Shown: piece after piece, positions 57,101-64,000 of the stretch
How the letters are laid out: each line of letters opens with the position of its first letter
Numbering within the stretch: position 1 is the stretch's first letter
Assembly: GCA_030549495.1 (NCBI GenBank)
Contig: JAUIRK010001006.1
Location: 231,501-295,500 of the forward strand
Length of the DNA stretch: 64,000 nucleotides
Source: Nectonema munidae
Taxonomy: Eukaryota > Nematomorpha > Nectonematoida > Nectonematidae
Direction: 5' to 3'
Translations under genes and position numbers: made by a program
Notes under the pieces: model-generated
What the model was told of the DNA's origin: nothing
The model's input: the letters and a program-made list of their open reading frames with translations, nothing else
The model's database searches: none

Positions 57101-60100
57101 TTGACATAAACTTCTTATCTTTACATTACTTATTTTATCTTTTAAATTAAATTTGCACATGATTCTTAACATCCTTATCTCCGTGGTGTTTAGTCTATTT
57201 TTCTCAGATACTTTTAAAGCCCAACTTTGGCCACTATACACTAAACTAGACCTAACACAACTCTTATAAAGAAAACCCCTTAATTTTAACGAAAGGATAC
57301 TATTGCATAAAAGGATCAACTATCAAAGCCAATAAAAATCCAAAATTTCTACATGCAGTAAAAATAACATTTAAGGCACATAAAAAAAGGTTTTCCCTCA
57401 AATGATATTGAAAATCTACGGTTATTGAACAATAATTCGCAAGGCATTCCTTCAAAACAAACAAAATTGTTTACAAAAAAGTATCAATTTACATCCATAG
57501 CGCTATGGTTCGGAAATGTACTCGAAATAGACTATTAACACGATCACAGCCACAACTACATTAAGTTTTGCCAGATATAGGAACACTCGCTGGTTCAAAC
57601 AAATAGCTTGTGCTCAGGCCTGTTCGGATATCTAAGGTTGAACTGTACACGAATCCTAGAATGTCGTTTTTACTTATATACGAATGATGTTTAATATTAC
57701 GAGATAAAGCTTACCAAAAAGTAGATAACATTTAAAAGTCGAATAATAACAACCTTGCTTAACTTATGTGTTTAAACTTGTTATGTTTAACAATAACCAT
57801 AATTTTATCCATATCCTTCGAGACAAACAAGAGAGTCAGTCATCACATGGATCAAAACCTGTTTCTATTTCCATAACGTTATCATTATAGAGGAAATAAT
57901 AAAGGTGAAAGTAAGAATTTCGACTTTATTAAGACAAAAAAAAAGAAAATAAATAAATATACGTTATCAATATAAGTTTAGTAACCGTAAACTTATATAA
58001 TCTAACTTATATTGCCCTAACCCTTAATCTCTCATCTCAGCTATTTAGAATGTTAGCTAACGAAAATAGCAGTATAACAATTTGCTAATTTTTCTAACAA
58101 GGTAATATATTTTAACTTATATAGTTTAACTGACACCATCTCTTGCAAATAGCAGTATAGTTATTTCCTCATTTTTCTAACAAGGAAATTTTTCTTACTT
58201 ACTTTAACTAAATCTACTCACAAAGCGTTCATTTAGAAGTCACTTTACTTCCACCCATACAAGATGAAGTTTGTGAAGAGCAATATAGGGAAGCTGAAGT
58301 TGCTTCGTAAAGGATATATTTACACTAAGCAAAAAGAGTTGTCAAACGGTGTGGTATAATACGAATGTGAAAGAAGGAGATCTAAAGTATCATGTAAAGC
58401 AAGAGTAAAAGTGAAGCAAGATGGCGTCATCGAGGAGTTAGACAGTCACACACATGCACCAGATACAACAAAATGTGAAGCCACAAAAGTATTGCAAGAA
58501 ATTAAAGAAAGAGCATAACAAACAGAAGAGACCACACAACACATAATCGCTAAAGGTTGTGCATCTATACCAGATAAGGTAGCTACAAAATTACCTCCAA
58601 TCCATTTCTTTCAAAGAGATATTCGACGCTATAAGCAGAAAAAGAGAAACTATTTAGTGTTACCATCAAGTGCCCTTCTATCAGAAAACTGTGTAAAAAC
58701 AAGAAGGGGTGAAAATTTCTTGTTGCATGATTCAACGTTTGACGGCAAGAGGATGTTGATATTTGGAACGACGAAAAGCATTACATTTTTAAAAAATCAT
58801 CCTCATTGGTGTGATTGAACATTAAAGTCATAAAAAATCACACAATACCATGCATCTATGCACTATTGCCGGATAAGTAAATTCTAAATTAGGTTTTAAT
58901 TAAGATAAACTTGCATTCTATCTTGTTGCAAAAAATTGCTAAGTGTGTGCAGCCACACAGAATTGGAGAAAATTTGGTAAGCAAGCAGCACTTGTTATGG
59001 TTTGTACCATCCATGTAGAGGCTGTAATGAAAAAAATTGAAGCTATTCCGTGGTCAAATAACACATTCAACCGAAGTATTCAAGGGATGTCGCAAGACAT
59101 TAAAGAACAGGTAGTGGCTGTTATCAAGGAGAGTGGGAAATTTAGCTTGGCGTTGGATGAGTCAACTGACATCGGTGACGATGCCCAGGTCTTGGTATAT
59201 GCGTGGTACCAAGGGAAGAGTACATTGAAGAAAACACTCTGTTCTGTAAATGACTCGAGACAACAAATGAAGATCTTTTCAAGTTGGTTGGTAGTTTCAT
59301 AAAAGAAAAATGGGAAGAGTGCTACAGTGTGTGCTCAGATGGAGCACCTGCAATGCTAAGTGCACGTCAGGGTTTCACTGCCAGAGTAAAACCAGACAAC
59401 CCCACAGTGACAGCGACTCATTACCTGCCTCACCGAGAAAACCTTGCTTCTCGATAAATGTCACTTGAGCTTAACATGGTTATAGAAGATGTTATTCAAA
59501 TAGTAAATTTTATTAAATCAACCACATTGAATTCAAGGCTGTTTGGTAAAAAGTGCACTGATACGGGATCCGAATATGAACACCTGCTTTACTACTCTTG
59601 TCAGGAGGCTATCACGAAGACAAGTGCTTCGAGGGCCTTTACATGGGTGAAGAGGTTGAAATCTTGCTAGACGAGAAGAAACGTGTACTGTCATCAAGGC
59701 CTACAGAACCAAAGTGGTTGCGTACTGACAGATATATTTTCAGAGTTGAATTAGCTGAATATGCCCATGCAAGAAAAAGATGAGACTATAATTTCTGTGT
59801 TAGAAAAGTTCAAGGGTTTCAAAGGAAAGTAAAGATTGAACTAGCAAAAACTGTGGCCTTTCTAACTTTTGAATCTTTTTGTGGAAGGTAAAAAAAGACG
59901 ACTCACTTCTGGTCGTTCAAAGTGTCCCTGTTGGGCACCTTGAGAAATTGAGTCAGGAGTTTGAGAGACACATTCCGGGTGGAGATCTAAATGAGAAATA
60001 AAAATGTTTGTGAAGACCCTTCGATATCCAAGGCGAGGATCTTTCAAGTATTCTATCCAAAATCTTCAAGAGGAGCTTATAAAGATCCAGCATGAGGAAA

Positions 60101-61919
60101 CTCTTTATTTTAACTTTCAGCGACAAACTCTAAGTGTGTTCTCAACTGGTGTTAAAAAAAGGAGTCTGTCCTTGGATTCGAGGCTGTGAAAGTGTTAATG
60201 CCTTTCGCTACAACCTTTTTGTGTGAATCACGATTTGCAGCTCTGACTGCCATCAAAACTAAAAGCTAAGGTTGAAGGTCTGGCTGGAACCCAAACATGA
60301 TTTGAGGGTAGCACTTTTCAAGACTGAACCACGAATGGAGAAACTTAGCAACATGATTCAAGCTATTCCGTGGTCAGATAACACATTCAACCGAATTATT
60401 CAAGAGATGTCGCAAGATATTAAAGAACAGGTAATGACTGTCATCAAGGAGAGTGGGAAATTGAAATCATTGCAAATTTAATTTACCATACTTTTAGCTT
60501 CTTTTTTAAAGAATGTCACAGAATATTATTCCAGAAGTGGTTGTTATTAATGTCAAGTTTAAAAATTCAAAATACCGTCAATATAATAAAATTTAATGAT
60601 GTTAATTCATTCAAGCTAAAATATATTTAGATATTTTTTTTACTATATATTACTGTTCTTTCAATTAAAGGAATGCAGAATATGGAGGATATAATTATCA
60701 ACATGTAAGTATTATGCATTGCAACTGTTAAGGATTATAAAGACAAAATATAGTTTTTATTGCAAAACATTGCGACTTAAATATACATGTTCGGAGAATA
60801 AGACTACTGCGAGTTTTTAAGATATTTTTGATGTTTTAAGCTTCGTCTTATACGTTAGCCCTAAATAACTAGCACAGGTTCTTTTTGTCAGATCTCTTCT
60901 CATTATCAGAGTAAATATTTAGACAAAAAAATAAACAATTTTTATATAAAACTGTGCGAATACCTTTTCCCCAAAACATCCAAACTAAAATTAATACCGA
61001 AATATTTAGAAATAACATTTGGAAATCAGGATATATTTGAGATGAAAATTGAAAATTATGAATGCCTGTCTTGTGCATACAACTTCATTATAAGGGTATA
61101 CCAAAATAAGCCATGCAATGGTGTTCAGGTCAAATTTACAAATACGTGTACCTAAAATTGAAAATCTTGACTCCATTATGATCTAAAGGTACTTTATAGA
61201 CGAGTGGTCTTCAGCCTTTTTACTCTCGGACCAATTTTTGATCATTTGTCAAAATTTACTTTCTCATTCCCCTTTCCAAAATTATCTGCCATAAATCTGC
61301 ATTTGAAAATTTAAATTCAAAACAATCATAATATAAAACCTAAAAAACCAAATTTTTTAGTTAATAGTCTTCTGTCAGGACTACTAGTCTCGACCTTAAT
61401 ACATATACATCTACCTACATGTAATATTTTTATAGTGAAGTTATACACATTTAATATCAAGCAAAAATACTCTTGGTTTTTATACTTGACTAAAAATATT
61501 GATGGTTTTATCTCTTTTAATCTCCTCCGTTAGAGCCTGTCGGTTTGTGGTCTCAAATAGAATGTAAATAATTAAGCAATTATATTTTAATTACCTAACT
61601 AATAATTAACTAACCAACCAACTAACTAACTCAGTTCCTCGCCAGGACCTAAAAAAATTTCCTATTTTTAGTGGGATTAGGTTAGAAAATATTCTCTGAT
61701 TCAATTTTTTCGAATGTAAAATTCTTTCTCAGGACCATAAAATAAAAATATCCCAAATTCTATGTTGTATAAATTTGAATAGTGTCCTCCATTTCCAGCT
61801 TGAAATTACTCAAACAAAAAATTATTTGCTAGACCCTATTTAACTTTCCAAAAAATGTATTTAAACTACTTTTTGAGAATGAAAGGTCATGGCCCAGTAA
61901 ATGCTTTTAAATAAGCTTT

Positions 61920-62010
<91 letters not shown>

Positions 62011-63965
62011 TCGATAAATAAGAGAGGCATTTGTATTATTATTTTTTCCTGAACCAAAAATCATTAAGACACACCCTGATCCAACCCGGGGAATTTCGAC
62101 TCTGAGTTCTGAAGCAAAAAAATGATGAGGGTAGAGGATTTTATCCTAAAAAGGAAAATTTTATCCCATCATTATTACGAAGGCATTTGATCCCATAAAA
62201 CACAGACAGCCTGAAATAATTTGATAGCAGGTGATTTTGGTAAAATGAAATAGGTTAACTAAATATGCAAAGATGTGCAGAAATTATTAAAGAAGTAGAA
62301 GCAATACTGAAATGCCTCTAAAGTTAATTGCTTGGAATTTGCGCTGAATGGTGTTAAGTATGTCCTTGTTGTTATAGTCAAAGTCTTCAAGCTTGAGATT
62401 CTGTTGCTTCAACTCGGATAAGGAGTCGTTGAAGGTCAAAGCCACAGCCCATAAGGCGTCGTAAGCAAGCGGAGCTTCGGCGTAGCCAGTGATCGTTTGT
62501 GGATTCTGTCCTTTTTTCAAGAAGTATGCATCAAGGCGCTTTGTGAAATCACTCGCTGTCTGGAAAATAATAGGATTGTGAGCAGCCGGTAAGGGTGCAG
62601 TGAGAAATATTCGAAAAATAAATAAAGATTATGATTGTTTAAAATTATTGTTATTGTAAGTAAAAGCTGTCTCAGCCAGCGGCCACCTTCATGCACCTCT
62701 CCATACAGACCACTCTAAAACCCGATTTAGTATAACTGCAGAAGAGTAGAAGCATAATAGAAAGCTCACAAACTATTTTTATTGAATTAATCATTTGATT
62801 GTCAGTGTTATTTCGCAATAAGCTGCTTATTTAGTAAATCGTTAGATAAATAGTTTCTTTAAAAATTAACCGTTTTCGAATTCTGTTCTTAGAGTATTTT
62901 GTCTGTTGCTATTTTTGCATAGTAGTATTCATGTTATTTTGGAGTTGTCATAATTCTATAAAAAAATTCAGAAAATAGAAAACTGTTATAGATGACAGTA
63001 AAATTTTCTATAACATAAGGAAATACATCTGTACAGTATTTTTCACCTTTTTTGCAAGTTAAATAAAAATAAATAATGAGTTATACGCTGGATTATCAAA
63101 ATGACATGAGCTTTATTTCACTTTTCATAATCCCTTTTCGGTATATCTCTAAACAAATGTATAAAATTTTAATTCTTAATTGCATTCACTGGGTAAAGAA
63201 ATAAGCGCGCACACATAAGAAATACGGCGAAGGGTAAAACGATGAAATCGTTCGTAAGCGTCAAAAAGACGAAAAATATTAGATATAAAATTATTATGAC
63301 AGAGATAGGTTGTTGTAATGAATAATATAAACACACCTAGTGAGAAATTTGTAGTTATAACTATAAACTGCATTTTACAATAAACCTAAAAATTGGTGAA
63401 TAAAGAAACTAGTAAAGCGAGGCATGTCCCATAAAATACACCACTCAATCAAATCCACCATGTACAATAACTCTTGACCACGTAGTAGGGCTGCAAGGAG
63501 TGTCAGTTTTCTGGTAATTGTCCTTCCTTTACTAGACGCTTTATAACGCAATCCAGGTTTTTCATTCCCGTATTTTATGCTTCCAAACAAAGAATGTCTA
63601 AAAATCTAGTCTCAAATATGATTATTATTATTGTCTCTTTCTAGTATATAACAATTTTTCTTTTACGTTCATGTATTTTTCACATAACTTATTTTAGGAT
63701 CTCCCACCCTTAAAATTAATGGGGAGGGCATAGAATATCTCTAAACAGAATAAGCGTATACCATTCCAGAAGTGGAGACACTTTCATCTTGGTTTATCAT
63801 TAAACTTTCAATTGTGATGTGTGATTCCATTGCCTGAACAAGTTGCTCTCTGGTACAGTTTACCTCATCTTCGGGTTGACCTTCCTTTTTCTCGATCCAA
63901 TCATCTGCATACCAACCGAGCAAAAGCCAAACATACTTCTTCCCATAGAGACCGTTTTTAAACGC
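41977..63965 (-). CDS. GABBR1: GABA-B receptor subunit (type 1-like), 3' eleven exons of the gene
   Basis: A class C GPCR subunit; GABA-B receptors act at the plasma membrane as obligate R1/R2 dimers coupled to Gi/o. Exons in transcript order are 63965-63762, 62559-62308, 56352-56289, 55549-55472, 55422-55272, 54961-54829, 53042-52935, 50963-50756, 46288-46161, 42582-42454 and 42159-41977. All junctions are GT-AG and every phase agrees; the sum is 1,638 bases (545 residues plus stop). The ectodomain part is R1-like: [48 protein letters not shown]. Seven hydrophobic helices follow, with the conserved ECL1 and ECL2 cysteines (SICK; SEYCDC), WLGIFFSYKG in TM5 and ALILVPK after TM7. The tail is short, with a coiled-coil-like EEKYYSVIAEIAQLDKLL, and lacks an RSRR retention motif. 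Helices are more diverged than the ectodomain. The signal peptide and N-terminal lobe lie beyond 64000. Confidence 0.92.
42454..42582 (-). CDS. GABBR1: GABA-B receptor exon (TM6-TM7)
   Basis: Encodes VLAALGVLIHLLIEDNKI, ISILFLSLIIILATSVSLAL and ILVPK. It matches the 'VLCLITAPVTMIL...YITLVVLFVPK' region. Phase 0 in and out; acceptor TTCTAG at 42583, donor GTTTTT at 42453. Confidence 0.9.
42583..45215. other. GABA-B receptor intron, AT-rich
   Basis: No gene or clear transposon recognised. Short (TA)n runs near 44287 and 44998. Confidence 0.45.
45280..45660 (+). mobile_element. Possible pogo-like element fragment
   Basis: GERKRYAFLFKMEVIEQFEMG (45301 on) resembles the N-terminal Psq-type helix of pogo/jerky transposases. 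RKVNVLFQDSSDD and ETMME near 45580-45650 resemble an acidic transposase C-terminus. The catalytic middle is absent and no termini were found. Confidence 0.35.
46161..46288 (-). CDS. GABBR1: GABA-B receptor exon (TM5, ICL3, start of TM6)
   Basis: Encodes GIFFSYKGVFMLLASFLTYE, CRNLKIRQINDLKFVKLS and IINIG, aligning with '[41 protein letters not shown]'. The acceptor is TATTTCAG at 46289, chosen over an AG at 46268 because it restores the seven residues IFFSYKG without changing phase. Donor GTACGT at 46160. Phase 1 in, 0 out. Confidence 0.92.
46466..46585. repeat. MITE-like repeat related to 6238-6362
   Basis: Begins TTAACCCTTTGAGGAGCAG and shares several internal words with the copy at 6238. 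A piggyBac-like TTAA/CCCTTT start is visible; the right end is decayed. Confidence 0.45.
46933..47604 (+). other. Unrecognised coding-like stretch in a GABA-B intron
   Basis: Open frames at 46933-47133 (FMDVHDHFVSHFVSHVVF) and 47380-47604 (LSEEAFELFWHPMYMRHQCL, CDFCKKF) have ordinary amino-acid composition, unlike the AT-driven frames around them. They may be transposon remains. No family recognised. Confidence 0.3.
47980..48047. repeat. Left arm of an inverted repeat surrounding a hAT insertion
   Basis: Shares GAGTAAAA, AAAAATTAGAGTGG and AAAGTCCAC with the inverted segment at 50597-50665, roughly three quarters identical over 65 bases. Each arm also contains a small GTGGAC/GTCCAC stem. Confidence 0.7.
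48338..50213 (-). mobile_element. hAT transposon (Charlie/SCAND3-like), 1,876 bp, bounded, broken
   Basis: The target duplication TTTTAGAG lies at 48330-48337 and 50214-50221. Termini are TAGTGGTCCCAACCTTTTTT at the left and, inverted at the right, CAGTGGTTCCCAAACC; the GGGGTCGCC subterminal word is present at both ends. The minus strand encodes transposase pieces: RQVVAVPSRRMENLA with CTKGRATLKKTFCSVN (49763-50028, frame-shifted catalytic start) and, at 48754-49008, KTLRYPSRGSF, VLLPFATTFLCESRFAALTA and IKTK, the C-terminal dimerisation block. The middle is degraded. A sister copy lies at 58925-60605. Confidence 0.93.
50597..50665. repeat. Right arm of the inverted repeat surrounding the hAT insertion
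   Basis: Inverted partner of 47980-48047. It lies about 90 bases inside the intron from the donor of the 50756-50963 exon. Confidence 0.7.
50756..50963 (-). CDS. GABBR1: GABA-B receptor exon (ICL2, TM4, ECL2, start of TM5)
   Basis: Encodes RIGSLEPAIALICFLFVD, FCLILAWQFRDTLHRVLK, LPDGKEFFLVPQSEYCDC and NHYFFWL. LEP, the TM4 WQ...D..R pattern and the ECL2 cysteine match '[34 protein letters not shown]...EHCSSRKMNTWLG'. Acceptor TTCGTAG at 50964, donor GTAATC at 50755. Phase 0 in, 1 out. The VDP motif of vertebrate R1 is RDT here. Confidence 0.93.
50964..52934. other. GABA-B receptor intron, AT-rich
   Basis: Nothing recognised on either strand. Confidence 0.45.
52935..53042 (-). CDS. GABBR1: GABA-B receptor exon (TM3)
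   Basis: Encodes IKPWLFSFGFTLAYGAFFYK, IFKAYQILFSLKNYKE. It aligns with '[35 protein letters not shown]'. Phase 0 in and out; acceptor AAATATAG at 53043, donor GTAGGC at 52934. Confidence 0.92.
53705..53731. repeat. Solitary hAT terminus
   Basis: Read inward from 53731 the sequence is CAGGGGTGGCAAACTACGGC, a classic hAT terminal word. The opposite end would lie to the left, within the 660 bases down to the TM3 exon, but I did not find it. A hAT solo end or deletion remnant is likely. Confidence 0.55.
53880..54560 (+). mobile_element. LINE 3' fossil with PHD-like finger
   Basis: Plus strand: ENLFCVDCNKWLHKTCRKLK near 53940-54000 (the CxxC...H..C finger of the same LINE type as 20290-21760), then REVRSLCKVNEINKF near 54355 and a C-terminal KITWKDQKRKIE near 54505. 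Heavily decayed. Confidence 0.65.
54829..54961 (-). CDS. GABBR1: GABA-B receptor exon (TM2, ECL1)
   Basis: Encodes CISNSFPVINQVFFIGVII, LNVFVFLNAF and NSNYEKVELFDSICK. SICK carries the conserved ECL1 cysteine. Phase 2 in, 0 out; acceptor TTTTTTCAG at 54962, donor GTAAGT at 54828. Confidence 0.92.
55272..55422 (-). CDS. GABBR1: GABA-B receptor exon (linker and TM1)
   Basis: Encodes GVVPLDSTPVQYYMKRLNFA, VLVSIFFISSLCIFFAMLAI and LIFITFRNH, corresponding to 'GGSPPADQTLV...[29 protein letters not shown]'. Acceptor TATTTTTAG at 55423, donor GTAAGC at 55271. Phase 1 in, 2 out. Confidence 0.92.
55472..55549 (-). CDS. GABBR1: GABA-B receptor exon (end of ligand-binding domain)
   Basis: A 78-base exon: GVYKFLGFYNVMGDNLTWV, HAEKWI, aligning with '[25 protein letters not shown]'. 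Acceptor TTGTTAG at 55550, donor GTATTC at 55471. Phase 1 in and out. Confidence 0.93.
56289..56352 (-). CDS. GABBR1: GABA-B receptor exon (ligand-binding domain, 64 bases)
   Basis: Encodes GHISFTSSGDRISWTKIEQM, Q, aligning with '[21 protein letters not shown]'. Phase 0 in, 1 out; acceptor TTTTTAG at 56353, donor GTATAT at 56288. It is too short to show as an open frame. Confidence 0.93.
56808..57319 (-). mobile_element. LINE 3' end (same type as 20290-21760)
   Basis: Minus strand: LKLRGFLYKSCVRSSLVYSG, SWALKVSEKNRLNTTEIRML, MCKFNLKDK, then RRPSSDLIKEAYKNQ, WIEIVKKDMSKRHFALGDE and RDEWRRKI. It ends in an (ATT)n tail near 56810-56828. This is the post-RT 'YGSETWAxKxxxxxRLxxxExRMLRWMC' block. 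One break separates two long pieces, so it is moderately young. Confidence 0.85.
57330..58255. other. GABA-B receptor intron, AT-rich
   Basis: Nothing recognised. Confidence 0.4.
58264..58870 (+). mobile_element. MULE transposase fossil, N-terminal half with FLYWCH-type finger
   Basis: Starts at an ATG: MKFVKSNIGKLKLLRKGYIY, YECERRRSKVSCKARVKV, then DSHTHAPDTTKCEATKVL, IKERA, TEETTQHIIAKGCASI, KLPPIHFFQRDIRRYKQ, ENFLLHDSTFDGKRMLIFG and ending FLKNHPHW, just before the WFxDGTFK catalytic block. Two to three stops interrupt it. It complements the catalytic-half fossil at 18780-19700, though the two need not be the same family. Confidence 0.85.
58925..60605 (+). mobile_element. hAT fossil (same family as 48338-50213), truncated and rearranged
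   Basis: KKIEAIPWSNNTFNRSIQGM, then ESGKFSLALDESTDIGDDAQ and VLVYAWYQGKSTLKKTLCSV (59020-59260), then VTATHYLPHRENLASR, VNFIKSTTLNSRLFGKKCTD (59480-59550), and near 60004-60265 KTLRYPRRGSF and LPFATTFLCESRFAALTA with IKTK. The 3' flank to 60605 matches the sister copy in inverted orientation. The left terminus is missing, and sequence near 60355-60472 repeats 59032-59140. Several stops and frame changes. Confidence 0.88.
60355..60472 (+). repeat. Internal duplication of a 5' transposase segment within the hAT copy
   Basis: AAGCTATTCCGTGGTCA(A/G)A through GAGAGTGGGAAATT occurs at about 59038-59140 and again here, with about ten differences. It replaces a short 3' stretch found in the sister element. 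Confidence 0.85.
60606..61920. other. GABA-B receptor intron, AT-rich
   Basis: No gene recognised. A run of CTAAC/CTAAT units at about 61595-61630 is a small degenerate microsatellite. Confidence 0.45.
61921..62008. repeat. (CA)44 microsatellite
   Basis: An uninterrupted 88-base CA run in a GABA-B receptor intron. Confidence 0.98.
62308..62559 (-). CDS. GABBR1: GABA-B receptor exon (ligand-binding lobe 2)
   Basis: Encodes [55 protein letters not shown] and FQAINFRGIS. It aligns with '[21 protein letters not shown]...[30 protein letters not shown]'. Acceptor ATTTTCCAG at 62560, donor GTATTG at 62307. Phase 0 in and out; 84 codons. Confidence 0.95.
62560..63761. other. GABA-B receptor intron
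   Basis: AT-rich; no element recognised. Small frames at 63176-63373 and 63375-63590 (-) have no known motif. Confidence 0.45.
63762..63965 (-). CDS. GABBR1: GABA-B receptor exon (ligand-binding lobe, first exon in window)
   Basis: Encodes [40 protein letters not shown] and [18 protein letters not shown], aligning with '[23 protein letters not shown]...[24 protein letters not shown]'. The donor is GTATAC at 63761. The acceptor (AACTAAG at 63966) has a weak pyrimidine tract and is the least certain boundary. 68 codons, phase 0. Confidence 0.9.
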
Positions 63966-64000
63966 CTTAGTTAAATTAGGTAAATGAAAAATTAAAAATT

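Noticed and set aside
61861-62064. Minus-strand frame encoding alternating Cys-Val
   Set aside because: Produced by the (CA)44 repeat, not a gene.
1-64000. CRISPR arrays, tRNA or rRNA genes, operons, LTR elements, Polintons
   Set aside because: None seen: no regular spacer-separated repeats beyond the satellite, no cloverleaf with GGTTCGANTCC-type box in context, no paired LTRs or capsid/protease motifs, and the two genes have introns.

Overview
This is nuclear DNA from an AT-rich invertebrate animal. Two host genes with spliceosomal GT-AG introns and animal-type products lie in a matrix of transposon remains. Exons are clearly richer in G+C than introns. I cannot name the species from sequence alone; the transposon mix (many hAT families, MULE, Tigger, several LINE clades) fits many marine or soft-bodied invertebrates as well as arthropods.

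Layout. 1-12,680: no host gene recognised; a LINE, three hAT transposase remains, a hAT MITE with target duplication, and a degenerate ~150-bp satellite. 12,691-36,343 (+): a complete DHX37 gene (DEAH-box RNA helicase of the small-subunit processome). Nine exons join in phase to exactly 1,188 codons including the stop, with AATAAA 34 bases past the stop. Its introns carry a long-TIR element, a hAT composite repeat, a MULE, LINEs, a Tigger and an internally deleted hAT. 36,383-41,927: intergenic, with a decayed hAT copy. 41,977-63,965 (-): the 3' eleven exons of a GABA-B receptor subunit (type 1-like), from the ligand-binding lobe through seven membrane helices to a short coiled-coil tail. They join in phase to 546 codons including the stop, and the 5' exons lie beyond the right edge. 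The two genes converge tail to tail and have unrelated roles (nucleolar ribosome assembly; neuronal GPCR), so no functional unit is implied.

The most useful observations are structural. Four hAT insertions have recognisable 8-bp target duplications, two of them at almost the same target (TTTTAGAG and TTTTAGAT). A 150-bp direct repeat with only three differences flanks DHX37 exon 2, which encodes helicase motifs V and VI. An 880-bp hAT deletion derivative keeps an open frame for the transposase dimerisation domain. A ~1.7-kb element with ~175-bp inverted termini has no recognised superfamily. I found no CRISPR array, tRNA, rRNA, LTR element, Polinton or operon, and no convincing new multi-gene system.
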